Below are positions 33,424 through 41,789 of a DNA stretch of 60,256 nt, in pieces. Numbering within the stretch: position 1 is the stretch's first letter; each line of letters begins with the position of its first letter. The stretch comes from Collinsella sp. 4_8_47FAA (GTDB lineage: Bacteria; Actinomycetota; Coriobacteriia; Coriobacteriales; Coriobacteriaceae), in NCBI RefSeq assembly GCF_000763055.1, contig NZ_KN214134.1, positions 685,283 through 745,538 on the forward strand, in the 5' to 3' direction. The notes beneath the pieces were generated by a model, which saw nothing but the letters and a program-made list of their open reading frames with translations, did no database searches and was not told where the DNA came from. The position numbers and the translations under genes were made by a program.

Positions 33424-34767
33424 CTAGTTCGCCATGACGCCTTCGGTCCAAGCCTCAACGTCCTCGATGCGCAGGACGTTGGCGACTTCGGCCACGCAGT
33501 CGACGCTGGCAAGCTCGGCGGCGGCAGCCTGGACGTCCTTCTCGAGCGCGCGGTGCGTCAGGAAGATGACCGAGCAGGCATCGCTGACACCCGACTTGCC
33601 GTCCTCGACCTGGTTGATGAGCGAGATCGAGATGTTGTGCTTGGCAAAGATGTCGACCGTCTCGGACAGGGCGCCCACGCGGTCGGCGACCTTCAGGCGC
33701 ACATAGTACTTAGTCTGGAGCTCGTCCATGGGCTTAAAGGCGAGGTTGTGACCATAGGGCTCAATCTCGGGCAGCGGAGCCACACCGCGGCTGATCTGCT
33801 CGGAGAGCGACAGGATATCGCCCACGACGGCGCTCGCGGTGGGGAAGGAGCCTGCGCCGGCACCGTAGAACATGGTCTCGCCCACGGCGTCGCCTACCAC
33901 GTAGACGGCGTTCATGGCGCCGTTGACCTTGGCGAGCATGTGATCGGCGGGGATCAGCGTGGGGTGCACGCGGACGTCGACGCCGGCGTCGGTGTTGCGG
34001 GCGATGCCGAGCAGCTTAATGGTGTAGCCGAGCTCGCGGGCTTGGGCGATGTCCTCGGCGCCGATGGTACGGATACCCTGCTGGTACACATCATCGGTGG
34101 TCACGCGGGTGCCAAAGCCGATGGAGGCAAGGATGGCCGTCTTGCTGGCGGCGTCGAAGCCGTCGACATCGGCGGACGGGTCGGCCTCGGCATAGCCCTT
34201 GGTCTGCGCGTCGGCAAGCACGTCAGCGTAATCGGCGCCCTCGGCGTCCATACGCGACAGGATATAGTTGGTGGTACCGTTGAGGATGCCGGCGATGGTC
34301 AGGATTTTGTTGCCCACCAGGTCGTGCTCGAGCGTGCTCACAATGGGGATGCCGCCGCCGCAGCTGGCCTCGCACTTAATCTGCACGCCGCACTCACGCG
34401 CCTTCTCGGCGAGCGTCTCGACATGGCGGCCCAGCAGGGCCTTGTTGGCAGAGACGACGTGCTTGCCGTGCTCGAAGGCGGTGGTGAAGATCTCGGTCGC
34501 GGGGTGCTCGCCGCCGATGAGCTCGACGACGATATCGACGGCGGGGTCGGTGACGACGTCATGCCAGTCACTCGTAAAGGCCTCGCGCTCAATGCCTGCC
34601 GCCTCGGCCTGCTCCCAAGCAAGCGCGCAGGCGCGGGTCAGCTTAAGGTCGATGCCGTAGGCTGCAAGGTACTCATCGTGGTGGCTCTTGATCAGACGAG
34701 CCACGCCGCCGCCTACGGTTCCCAGACCGATCAGACCGACGTTCACGGTGCGCAGGGGTTCGCTCAT
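33424..34767 (-). CDS. hom: homoserine dehydrogenase with ACT domain
   Basis: Hom reduces aspartate semialdehyde to homoserine, the branch point to threonine, isoleucine and methionine. The 447-residue product has the NAD(P) motif GLIGLGTVGGGVARL (11-25), VELIGGEHPA, VSANKALLGRH with the conserved lysine, and the signature GILNGTTNYILSRM followed by YADVLADAQTKGYAEADPSADVDGFDAASK. A C-terminal ACT-like region (about 350-440; VKVADRVGALSETVDIFAKHNISISLINQ, adapted from the sequence) should give feedback control by an amino acid, usually threonine. The ATG has AAGGAG 7 nt upstream. It is a monocistronic gene ended by a strong hairpin; thrB and thrC are not nearby. Isoleucine synthesis connects it to the neighbouring transport genes only loosely. 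Confidence 0.93.
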   Translation of the reverse strand: MSEPLRTVNVGLIGLGTVGGGVARLIKSHHDEYLAAYGIDLKLTRACALAWEQAEAAGIEREAFTSDWHDVVTDPAVDIVVELIGGEHPATEIFTTAFEHGKHVVSANKALLGRHVETLAEKARECGVQIKCEASCGGGIPIVSTLEHDLVGNKILTIAGILNGTTNYILSRMDAEGADYADVLADAQTKGYAEADPSADVDGFDAASKTAILASIGFGTRVTTDDVYQQGIRTIGAEDIAQARELGYTIKLLGIARNTDAGVDVRVHPTLIPADHMLAKVNGAMNAVYVVGDAVGETMFYGAGAGSFPTASAVVGDILSLSEQISRGVAPLPEIEPYGHNLAFKPMDELQTKYYVRLKVADRVGALSETVDIFAKHNISISLINQVEDGKSGVSDACSVIFLTHRALEKDVQAAAAELASVDCVAEVANVLRIEDVEAWTEGVMAN

Positions 34768-34927
34768 AGATAGCTCCTTCGTGCATCTTATGGATGGATT
34801 AACCGCTTAAAGGTTGAGTGCATTCTAGCGTGAACCGAGAGCGCGCGCTCGCCAGGCAACAGGAGTCGCACAAAACGGCACCCCCGAAACGCTGCGGAAA
34901 CATTGGAAACATGCTCACTACATACGA

Positions 34928-34972
34928 CCTACAGCCTATGTGATTCAGGACGGCAAGTACATCGCCGCCTAG
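34928..34972 (+). pseudogene. remnant of a second livJ gene (last 14 codons)
   Basis: Reading the frame that ends at TAG 34970-34972 gives PTAYVIQDGKYIAA and a stop. The intact LivJ downstream ends PTAYVITDGKYVQA. Eleven of fourteen residues match and both end at the stop codon. Upstream of the match the frame is no longer similar, so only the 3' tip of the copy survives. This is most simply the leftover of an ancestral tandem livJ duplication or a deletion. Confidence 0.7.
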
Positions 34973-35243
34973 GTGCGCACAAAACGCGAGTGGTGAGGCC
35001 GTTTTAATCAGGGCAAGGACGCTTGTAACAGAATGGAAACATTACTTTCACGTAATAAAGTGGCTAAACTGCATAAACCGACAGAAATACGCATGATTTT
35101 GGATAAATGGACAAAACAAAAGAAAAGTTGAAATAATCGCCACTTTTCTCAACTAAAGCGTCTACTATTTTGCGAACGCCGAACACGGCGAAGGATGGCC
35201 TGTCGGGTAACCGAAACCCGACGAGATTTGAGAGGAGAGCCGC
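34973..35243 (+). promoter_or_regulatory. leader and promoter region of the liv operon
   Basis: This 271-nt AT-rich stretch precedes livJ. It contains the inverted pairs AGTTGA / TCAACT around 35127-35155 and TCGGGT / AACCCGA around 35203-35222 just before the ribosome binding site. Either might be an operator or leader hairpin. A defensible -35/-10 pair was not found by eye. Confidence 0.4.
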
Positions 35244-36431
35244 ATGTCGAGCCTCACCGGTAAGTCATTGAACCCTGTTATGAATCGCAGGAGCGTTATC
35301 GCGAGCGCAGCAGGTCTGGGGGCGATGTCCATTCTAGCCGGCTGCTCCTCCAACGGCGGCGATAGCGGTTCCGCTTCGGGCGACGCTTCGTTTAAGATCG
35401 GCACCATCGGCCCGCTGACCGGCGCCAACGCGTCCTACGGCAAGTCCGTTACCCAGGGTGTCGAGCTTGGCTGCAAGGATTTCTCGACCAAGGAGCTGCC
35501 GCTTGCCAGCAAGGCCGAGGATGACCAGGCCGACGGCGAGAAGGCCGTCAACGCCTTCAATACCCTGCTCGACTGGGGCATGCAGGCCCTCGTCGGCCCG
35601 ACCACCACGGGTGCGTCGGTTGCCGTTGCCGCCGAGTGCGGTAACGACCCCAAGACGTTCATGATCACCCCGTCCGCGTCCTCCGAGGACGTCACCGACG
35701 GCAAGGATTGCGTCTTCCAGGTTTGCTTCACCGACCCCAACCAGGGTGTCAACGCTGCCAAGTTCCTGGCGCAGAAGTATGCGGACGAGAAGTTCGTGCT
35801 GTTCTATAACTCCGGCGACGCCTATTCTTCGGGCATCGCAGATTCCTTTAAGGCCCAGGCCGCTGAGTCCAAGCTCGAGATTGTTGACGAGGAGACCTTT
35901 AAGGACGACTCCGCCACGAGCTTTACCAACCAGCTGACCAAGGCCAAGCAGGCTGGCGCCACCATGATTTTTGCGCCGATCTACTATACGCCGGCGTCCG
36001 TCCTGCTCAAGAACGCCAAGGACATGGGCTACGATGTCAAGATGATGGGCTGCGACGGCATGGACGGTATCCTGGGCGTTGAGGGCTTCGATACCTCTCT
36101 TGCTGAGGGTCTGCTGCTCATGACCCCGTTCTCCGCCGACGACGAGAAGAACGCCGACTTCGTTAACGCTTACAAGGATAAGTACGGCGATACCCCCGAC
36201 CAGTTTGCCGCCGACGCCTACGACGGCGTGCACGCTGTGGCCGAGGCCGTCAAGGAGGCCGGTCTTGGTGTCGACGCCGACCCGACCGAGGTCGCCGAGA
36301 AGCTGTCCAAGGCTATGCTCAAGATTACCGTTGACGGTCTGACCGGCAAGCTCACCTGGAACGATAAGGGCCAGGTTCAGAAGGAGCCCACGGCGTACGT
36401 CATCACCGACGGCAAGTACGTACAGGCTTAA
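35244..36431 (+). CDS. livJ: branched-chain amino acid ABC transporter substrate-binding lipoprotein
   Basis: LivJ captures leucine, isoleucine or valine outside the membrane and passes it to LivHM. The 395-residue product has a signal peptide ending in the lipobox LAGC (Cys34), with the twin arginines of NRRSVIASAAGL before it, which leaves open whether it uses Sec or Tat. The mature part is a type I periplasmic-binding fold: FKIGTIGPLTGANASYGKSV, then VGPTTTGASVAVAAEC, and a late DQFAADAYDGVHAVAEAV hinge region. The ATG has GAGGAGAG upstream; Met13 is another possible start. It is the first gene of the liv operon and two hairpins separate it from livH. A remnant of another copy lies just upstream. 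Confidence 0.9.
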   Translation: MSSLTGKSLNPVMNRRSVIASAAGLGAMSILAGCSSNGGDSGSASGDASFKIGTIGPLTGANASYGKSVTQGVELGCKDFSTKELPLASKAEDDQADGEKAVNAFNTLLDWGMQALVGPTTTGASVAVAAECGNDPKTFMITPSASSEDVTDGKDCVFQVCFTDPNQGVNAAKFLAQKYADEKFVLFYNSGDAYSSGIADSFKAQAAESKLEIVDEETFKDDSATSFTNQLTKAKQAGATMIFAPIYYTPASVLLKNAKDMGYDVKMMGCDGMDGILGVEGFDTSLAEGLLLMTPFSADDEKNADFVNAYKDKYGDTPDQFAADAYDGVHAVAEAVKEAGLGVDADPTEVAEKLSKAMLKITVDGLTGKLTWNDKGQVQKEPTAYVITDGKYVQA

Positions 36432-36463
36432 TTGGCCGCCTTACATAGAGCGGTTTTGATCCC

Positions 36464-36524
36464 AAGCAGGGGAGGTTTTGGCCTTCCCTGCTTGCTTGGT
36501 ATCTAGGGACGATGTAACGTCCCT
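36464..36524 (+). promoter_or_regulatory. two stem-loops between livJ and livH
   Basis: AAGCAGGGGAGG (36464-36475) pairs with CCTTCCCTGCTT (36482-36493) with one mismatch. AGGGACG (36505-36511) pairs with CGTCCCT (36518-36524) and is followed by GTTTC. Neither has a strong T-run, so partial termination or protection of the livJ mRNA end is more likely than full termination. This would favour more binding protein than membrane complex, as is usual for ABC importers. Confidence 0.6.
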
Positions 36525-36570
36525 GTTTCATACATCAACTGGAAACCTATTCGAAAGGGGGATGTGGAAC

Positions 36571-37452
36571 ATGACGGTCTTTATCCAATACCTGGTCAAC
36601 GGCCTGTCCATGGGCAGCGTCTACGCCATCATCGCGTTGGGCTACACCATGGTCTACGGTATCGCCAAGATGCTGAACTTCGCTCACGGCGACGTCATCA
36701 TGGTCGGTGCCTATGTCTCGTTCTGCGCCACGTCGTATCTCGGCCTCCCGGGCTGGGTATCTGTAATTCTTTCTTGTGTGGTCTGCACGGTTCTCGGCGT
36801 TCTCATCGAGGGTCTGGCCTATAAGCCGCTGCGCCAAGCAGGCCCGCTGGCCGTTCTGATCACGGCTATCGGCGTGTCTTACTTCCTGCAGAACGCCGCG
36901 CAGCTTCTGTGGGGCGCCACGCCCAAGAACTTCACTTCGCTCGTCACCTTCCAGGTGCCGGAGTTCTTGGCCAAGTTCAACGTAAGCGCCGTCTCGCTCG
37001 TCACCATCGTCGCCTGCCTGGTTATCATGGCCGGCCTGATGTTCTTTACAGGTAAGACCAAGATGGGCAAGGCCATGCGCGCCGTGTCCGAGGACAAGGC
37101 CGCCGCTCAGCTCATGGGCATCAACGTCAACCGCACCATCTCGATGACGTTTGCCATCGGCTCGGCGCTTGCCGCCATCGCCGGCGTGCTCCTGTGCTCC
37201 TACTCGCCGGTGCTGCAGCCCACGACGGGTGCCATGCCTGGCATCAAGGCCTTCGACGCCGCCGTCTTCGGCGGCATCGGCTCCATCCCCGGTGCCTTTG
37301 TCGGTGGCATTCTCATCGGCATCATCGAGGCGATGGCGCAGGCTTACATTTCCACGAGCCTTGCCAACTCCATCGTCTTTGGTGTTTTGATCATCGTCCT
37401 GCTCGTCAAGCCTGCCGGCCTCTTGGGCAAGTACGTCCCCGAGAAGGTGTAG
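36571..37452 (+). CDS. livH: branched-chain amino acid ABC transporter permease LivH
   Basis: This permease forms the membrane channel with LivM. The 293-residue product starts with VFIQYLVNGLSMGSVYAIIALGYTMVYGI, matches the LivH family through KMLNFAHGDVIMVGAYV, and carries the coupling-helix-like region RAVSEDKAAAQLMGINVNRTI near residues 170-190 that contacts LivF/LivG. ATG 36571 lies 9 nt after AAAGGGGG; the next ATG upstream (36562) is in frame but directly at the site. It follows livJ after the two hairpins and precedes livM without a gap. Confidence 0.9.
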   Translation: MTVFIQYLVNGLSMGSVYAIIALGYTMVYGIAKMLNFAHGDVIMVGAYVSFCATSYLGLPGWVSVILSCVVCTVLGVLIEGLAYKPLRQAGPLAVLITAIGVSYFLQNAAQLLWGATPKNFTSLVTFQVPEFLAKFNVSAVSLVTIVACLVIMAGLMFFTGKTKMGKAMRAVSEDKAAAQLMGINVNRTISMTFAIGSALAAIAGVLLCSYSPVLQPTTGAMPGIKAFDAAVFGGIGSIPGAFVGGILIGIIEAMAQAYISTSLANSIVFGVLIIVLLVKPAGLLGKYVPEKV

Positions 37453-38541
37453 GTGAGCGTTATGAAGTTTCTTAAAGACAAGCAGACGCGTCACGACTTT
37501 GTCACGTACGCCATGTGCATCGTGGCCTTCGCCATCGTGTTCTTTATGCAGTCTAAACACATGATTCCGCGCATGATCGCCGGTCAGCTGGTTCCCATCA
37601 CGGCCTATATCGTCATGGCCATTTCCCTCAACCTCGTCGTCGGCATCGCGGGCGACTTGTCGCTGGGCCACGCGGGCTTTATGAGTGTCGGCGCCTACAC
37701 GGGCATCGTCACCGCCGTCGCGCTGGAGAGCGCCGTTCCCTCCGATCCGGTGCGCCTTATCATCAGCATCGTGGTCGGCGCTATCGCCGCTGCCATCTTG
37801 GGCTTCTTGATTGGTATCCCGGTCCTGCGCCTGAGCGGCGATTACCTGGCTATCGTGACGCTGGCCTTTGGCGAGATCATCAAAGAGATCGTCACCTGCC
37901 TCATTGTGGGCGTCGACTCCCGCGGCCTGCACGTGATCTTTAACATCACGGGCAACTCTACGATCGACGACCTGCACCTGCTCGAGGACGGCACCGCCAT
38001 CATCAAGGGCGCCCAGGGCGCCTCGGGCGTGTCGACGTACTCGACCTTCCTCGCCGGTGCCATCCTGGTCATGGTCGCACTCGTGATCGTGCTCAACCTG
38101 GTTCGCAGCCGTACCGGCCGTGCCATTATGGCCGTGCGCGATAACAAGATTGCAGCCGAGTCCGTGGGCATCTCCGTCACCCAGTACCGCATGATCGCCT
38201 TCGTGGTTTCCGCTGCCCTCGCCGGTGCTGCCGGAGCTCTCTTCGGCGGTAACTTCTCGCAGCTCTCCGCCACCAAGTTCGACTTCAACACGTCCATCCT
38301 CATCCTGGTGTTCGTGGTCCTGGGCGGTCTGGGCAATATGCGCGGCTCCGTCATCGCGGCGGCATTGCTCACGGTGCTTCCCGAGCTGCTCCGTCAGTTC
38401 TCGGACTACCGCATGCTCATCTACGCCATCGTGCTGATTCTGGTCATGATCTTTACCAACAACCCGCAGCTCAAGGCGTTCTTCGGTCGCGTCAAGGACC
38501 GCTTTGCTTCCAAGAAGGAGGTGGCAGCCGATGCCCAGTAA
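37453..38541 (+). CDS. livM: branched-chain amino acid ABC transporter permease LivM
   Basis: LivM is the partner permease of LivH. The 362-residue product is hydrophobic, with LVVGIAGDLSLGHAGFMSVGAYTG near residues 60-85, the family hallmark, and RTGRAIMAVRDNKIAAESVGISVTQYRMIAF, the coupling helix to the ATPases, around 220-250. The C-terminal tail RVKDRFASKKEVAADAQ is basic and hydrophilic. GTG 37453 directly follows the livH stop; an ATG at 37462 with AGGTGAG upstream is an equally good start and would remove three residues. livG begins 11 nt before its stop. Confidence 0.88.
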   Translation: MSVMKFLKDKQTRHDFVTYAMCIVAFAIVFFMQSKHMIPRMIAGQLVPITAYIVMAISLNLVVGIAGDLSLGHAGFMSVGAYTGIVTAVALESAVPSDPVRLIISIVVGAIAAAILGFLIGIPVLRLSGDYLAIVTLAFGEIIKEIVTCLIVGVDSRGLHVIFNITGNSTIDDLHLLEDGTAIIKGAQGASGVSTYSTFLAGAILVMVALVIVLNLVRSRTGRAIMAVRDNKIAAESVGISVTQYRMIAFVVSAALAGAAGALFGGNFSQLSATKFDFNTSILILVFVVLGGLGNMRGSVIAAALLTVLPELLRQFSDYRMLIYAIVLILVMIFTNNPQLKAFFGRVKDRFASKKEVAADAQ

Positions 38542-39391
38542 ATTTGAGTTCAACAAGGGCAAGATGGTCCCGTATCCTTCTGGCGCCATCGTTCCCGACC
38601 GCGACCTGGGCGAGCGCCCGGCACTCGAGTGCATCCACCTGGGCATTGAGTTCGGTGGCCTTAAGGCGGTCGACGACTTTAGCCTGACTATCGGCAAGAC
38701 CGAGATCGCCGGTCTCATCGGCCCCAACGGTGCCGGCAAGACCACGGTCTTCAACCTGCTCACCAAGGTGTACCAGCCCACGCACGGCACCATCCTGCTC
38801 GACGGTGAGGACACTTCGGGCAAGTCGGTCTACCAGGTCAACCGCATGGGTATTGCCCGTACGTTCCAGAACATTCGCCTGTTCAACACCATGACGGTGG
38901 AGGACAACGTTAAGGTCGGCCTGCACAACCAGGAGCGCTACTCCGGCTTTGAGGGCGTGCTGCGCCTGCCGACGTATTGGAAGCACGAGAAGGCCGTCCA
39001 CGAGCGCGCCATGGAGCTGCTGTCCATTTTTGATATGGAACACCTGGCAAATGAGCAGGCCGGATCGCTGCCTTACGGCGCACAGCGTCGTCTGGAGATC
39101 GTCCGCGCGCTTGCCACCAACCCCAAGCTGCTGCTGCTCGATGAGCCTGCCGCCGGCATGAACCCGTCCGAGACCGCGGAGCTTATGGAGAACATCGTCA
39201 AGATTCGTGACACCTTCGGCATCGCCATCATGCTTATCGAGCATGATATGTCGCTCGTTATGAACATCTGCGAGGGCATCTGCGTGCTCAACTTTGGCAA
39301 GGTCATTGCCAAGGGTACGGCCGAGGAGATCCAGAACAACGACGCCGTTATCGAGGCATATCTGGGCAAGCAGGATAAGGGGGAGAACTAA
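38531..39391 (+). CDS. livG: branched-chain amino acid ABC transporter ATP-binding protein LivG
   Basis: LivG is one of two ATPases that power LivHM. The 286-residue protein begins with about 35 residues not found in typical LivG (KFEFNKGKMVPYPSGAIVPDRD), then has the ATPase core: Walker A GPNGAGKTT, Q-loop region RTFQNIRLF, signature LPYGAQRRLEI in place of LSGGQ, Walker B LLLDEPAAGMNP and a switch histidine in LIEHDMS. The degenerate signature (YGAQ) is a feature shared by LivG proteins in general. ATG 38531 has AAGGAGG 9 nt upstream and overlaps the livM end. The N-terminal extension is the only odd feature. Confidence 0.9.
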   Translation: MPSKFEFNKGKMVPYPSGAIVPDRDLGERPALECIHLGIEFGGLKAVDDFSLTIGKTEIAGLIGPNGAGKTTVFNLLTKVYQPTHGTILLDGEDTSGKSVYQVNRMGIARTFQNIRLFNTMTVEDNVKVGLHNQERYSGFEGVLRLPTYWKHEKAVHERAMELLSIFDMEHLANEQAGSLPYGAQRRLEIVRALATNPKLLLLDEPAAGMNPSETAELMENIVKIRDTFGIAIMLIEHDMSLVMNICEGICVLNFGKVIAKGTAEEIQNNDAVIEAYLGKQDKGEN

Positions 39392-40105
39392 ATGGCAGAG
39401 CCGATGCTTTCCGTCTACAACATCAACGTCTGGTACGGCGCCATCCACGCCATCAAGGACATCTCCTTTAACGTCAACGAGGGCGAGATCGTGGCCTTGA
39501 TTGGTGCCAACGGCGCCGGCAAGTCCACGACGCTTAAGACCGTCTCGGGCCTGCTGCGTTCCAAGACCGGCTCCATCAAGTTTATGGGCGAGGACATTAC
39601 CCATACGCCTGCCGACAAGCTGGTGGGCAAGGGCCTGGCTCAGGTTCCCGAGGGCCGTCGCGCCTTTTTGCAGATGACGGTTGAGGAGAACCTGGAGATG
39701 GGTGCCTATACGCAGCCCAAGTCCACGGTGGCTCCGGGCCTGGAGCGCGTCTACGAGCAGTTCCCGCGCCTGAAGGAACGTCGTCGCCAGGTCGCCGGCA
39801 CCCTTTCAGGTGGCGAGCAGCAGATGCTCGTTATGGGGCGCGCCCTTATGAGTAACCCCAAACTGCTTATGCTCGACGAACCTTCCATGGGTCTGGCACC
39901 GATTCTGATCGAACAGATCTTCCAGATTGTCGAGGACCTGCACAAGGCCGGCACCACGGTGCTTCTGGTCGAGCAAAACGCGCAGATGGCGCTTTCTATC
40001 GCCACACGCGGTTACGTGCTCGAGACCGGCAAGATCACCATGACCGGCACCGGCCAAGAGCTCCTGCATGACGACAACGTCCGCAAAGCCTACCTCGGAG
40101 GCTAA
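39392..40105 (+). CDS. livF: branched-chain amino acid ABC transporter ATP-binding protein LivF
   Basis: LivF is the second ATPase of the importer. The 237-residue product has Walker A GANGAGKSTT (about 37-46), a Q-loop, the signature LSGGEQQML at about 140, Walker B LLMLDEPSMGLAP and the switch histidine replaced by Q in LVEQNAQMA, as is usual for LivF. The ATG follows the livG stop directly, with GGGGGAG upstream. A strong terminator ends the operon 10 nt after the stop. Confidence 0.92.
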   Translation: MAEPMLSVYNINVWYGAIHAIKDISFNVNEGEIVALIGANGAGKSTTLKTVSGLLRSKTGSIKFMGEDITHTPADKLVGKGLAQVPEGRRAFLQMTVEENLEMGAYTQPKSTVAPGLERVYEQFPRLKERRRQVAGTLSGGEQQMLVMGRALMSNPKLLMLDEPSMGLAPILIEQIFQIVEDLHKAGTTVLLVEQNAQMALSIATRGYVLETGKITMTGTGQELLHDDNVRKAYLGG

Positions 40106-40115
40106 CCCACCTAAC

Positions 40116-40153
40116 AAAAGGGGCGCTGACTGTCTCAGTCAGCGCCCCTTTTT
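40116..40153 (+). terminator. intrinsic terminator of the liv operon
   Basis: AAAAGGGGCGCTGACTG pairs with CAGTCAGCGCCCCTTTT over a 3- to 4-nt loop, ending in TTTTT. It is a near-perfect rho-independent terminator. Confidence 0.95.
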
Positions 40154-40222
40154 AAGTTGCGGTGAAATAGGGACTGAATACGGGCTCCAGAGGCCAAATG
40201 AGTCCCTATTCCACCGCAACTT
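40154..40222. repeat. 22-bp-arm inverted repeat upstream of cutC
   Basis: The segment 40154-40175 (AAGTTGCGGTGAAATAGGGA and two more bases) is the reverse complement of 40201-40222 except at one position, around a 25-nt loop. It abuts the liv terminator and precedes the cutC start by about 58 nt. Its size and symmetry suggest a dispersed REP-like element or a relic, not a simple terminator. Confidence 0.75.
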
Positions 40223-40280
40223 CATGGGGATGTGTGACAATGCCCGTCGGAAAACATCTGCTGTCTTTGGGGGTCTATCT

Positions 40281-40958
40281 ATGCTGTACGAGTTTTGTGC
40301 CGAGAACTTTGAGCGGGTGCCGGCGGCTATCGATGCCGGTGCAAGGCGTATTGAACTGTGCGACAACCTTGCCGTCGGTGGCACTACACCCTCGGCCGGT
40401 GTTATCAGCGCTACAGTCAGCTATGCTCACGAGCATGACGCGCGAGTGATGTGCATGATTCGCCCGCGTGGCGGTGACTTTCATTACAACCAAGACGAGC
40501 TGCGCATGATGGAGATGGACCTGGGCCTTGCCGTAAGCGCCGGCGTTGACGGCTTGGTCTTTGGCAGCTGCAAGCCCTGCGCTGGCGGATGGGCGCTCGA
40601 CGAGCTTACGTTGGGCGCTCTCGTGATGGCCGCGGGCTGCGCGACCGAGGAATGCAAGCGTGAGCCCATCGACATCACCTTCCACATGGCGTTTGATCAG
40701 CTCTCGCCCGAGGCTCAGCTCGACGCGATTGACACACTCGCCGACTGCGGCATCACACGCATCCTGACGCATGGTGGCGCTGCCGGTACGCCGATCGAGG
40801 ACAACTTCGAAAACCTGGCCCGCTTGATCGAGTATGCGGGCGACCGCTTGACCATCCTTCCCGGCGGCGGCATTTCCACGGCCAACCGCGATACCGTGGC
40901 GGCGGCACTGGGCGTCTCCGAGCTCCATGGCACAAGGATCGTACCGCTGGGGGTGTAG
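40281..40958 (+). CDS. cutC: copper homeostasis protein CutC-like
   Basis: The 225-residue TIM-barrel protein matches CutC: LYEFCAENFERVPAAIDAGARRIELCDNLAVGGTTPS at the start, CMIRPRGGDFHYNQDEL, FHMAFDQL, ILTHGGAAGTPIEDN and a C-terminal LPGGGISTANRD ending in HGTRI. CutC has been linked to copper tolerance, but its biochemistry is not settled, and a role in handling a metabolite is also possible. I start it at ATG 40281, 7 nt after GGGGG; the frame is open further upstream across the inverted repeat but without a better start. The next gene begins 3 nt after its stop, so the two form one transcript. Confidence 0.87.
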   Translation: MLYEFCAENFERVPAAIDAGARRIELCDNLAVGGTTPSAGVISATVSYAHEHDARVMCMIRPRGGDFHYNQDELRMMEMDLGLAVSAGVDGLVFGSCKPCAGGWALDELTLGALVMAAGCATEECKREPIDITFHMAFDQLSPEAQLDAIDTLADCGITRILTHGGAAGTPIEDNFENLARLIEYAGDRLTILPGGGISTANRDTVAAALGVSELHGTRIVPLGV

Positions 40959-40961
40959 CCC

Positions 40962-41762
40962 GTGGCGCTTGTATTCGATGTTCAGCAGGCGAGCGGCAAG
41001 CCCGACGACAACCGTCGCCCCGGTACCGCGTGCCCCTTTTGCAACACGGAGGGGCTCACCAACATCATCCAGCGCGACGGTGACTGCATCTGGCTCGAGA
41101 ATAAGTTCAAAACCCTGCGCGCCACCCATCAAACCGTGCTGATCGAGTCGGCCGATCACGATGCCGACCTGGTGACCTATGAGCCGGATGAACTCCACCA
41201 TGTGATGCGGTTTGCTCTGGGTTGCTGGCAGCGGATGATCGACTCGCAGCAGTATCGAAGCGTGCTCATGTACAAGAACAAGGGTCCGCTTTCGGGCGGC
41301 AGTCTCGTTCATCCGCACATGCAGATTGTGGGTTTGGAGCAGGAAGACGGCTACACTTCGCTGACTTCTGCCAATTTCGAAGGCATCAATGTCTGGCAAC
41401 AGGGGAGGATTTCGGTCAACATCTCAACCGAACCCATCATGGGGTTCTTTGAGGTCAACGTTTCAGCCCCGCAGGGAATCGCTGCCAGCGATGACACTAG
41501 AGACCAAGCCGAGGCGGATCTCTTCGCCGATGCGATCCAGGTGGCTCTGCGCTATATCCTGAACGAGCACCACGGCGGTCGCGCAGAGTCGTACAACCTG
41601 TTCTTCTATCACCTGGGCGGTCGGACCATTGCCAAGGCGCTGCCGCGTTGGGTGGTTTCGCCCTACTTTGTCGGGTATCGGCTGGCTCAGGTCAATGCTG
41701 AGACCACGCTCGATGTCGATGCAGAGCGACTCCGTGCACATCTGGAGGCGCTCACATCGTAA
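40962..41762 (+). CDS. DUF4931 / galactose-1-phosphate uridylyltransferase-like HIT-fold protein
   Basis: The 266-residue protein resembles the GalT/HIT superfamily. A zinc-like pair CPFC occurs at about 25-28, and the HIT-type active-site motif HPHMQIVG (about 116-123) corresponds to HPHGQ of GalT. DELHHVMRFA and the ESYNLFFYHL segment fit DUF4931-type proteins. A nucleotidyltransferase or nucleotide hydrolase activity on a sugar or nucleotide phosphate is likely; the glycine of HPHGQ is replaced by M, so the substrate may differ from GalT. The GTG start is 3 nt after the cutC stop with GGGGG upstream, so it is probably coupled with cutC. No gal genes are near. Confidence 0.72.
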   Translation: MALVFDVQQASGKPDDNRRPGTACPFCNTEGLTNIIQRDGDCIWLENKFKTLRATHQTVLIESADHDADLVTYEPDELHHVMRFALGCWQRMIDSQQYRSVLMYKNKGPLSGGSLVHPHMQIVGLEQEDGYTSLTSANFEGINVWQQGRISVNISTEPIMGFFEVNVSAPQGIAASDDTRDQAEADLFADAIQVALRYILNEHHGGRAESYNLFFYHLGGRTIAKALPRWVVSPYFVGYRLAQVNAETTLDVDAERLRAHLEALTS

Positions 41763-41789
41763 AGTGAGCGCCCGCACACTGCGGGCAGT

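Noticed and set aside
36547-38823. Minus-strand open frame of 758 codons opposite livH-livM
   Set aside because: Highly charged D/H/E/G-rich product without any motif, antisense to two well-supported permease genes.
41770-41787. Hairpin GCCCGCA-CAC-TGCGGGC as a terminator between the convergent DUF4931 and BASS genes
   Set aside because: The stem is perfect but only 7 bp with no T-run on either strand; left out as a terminator, though it may slow the polymerase.
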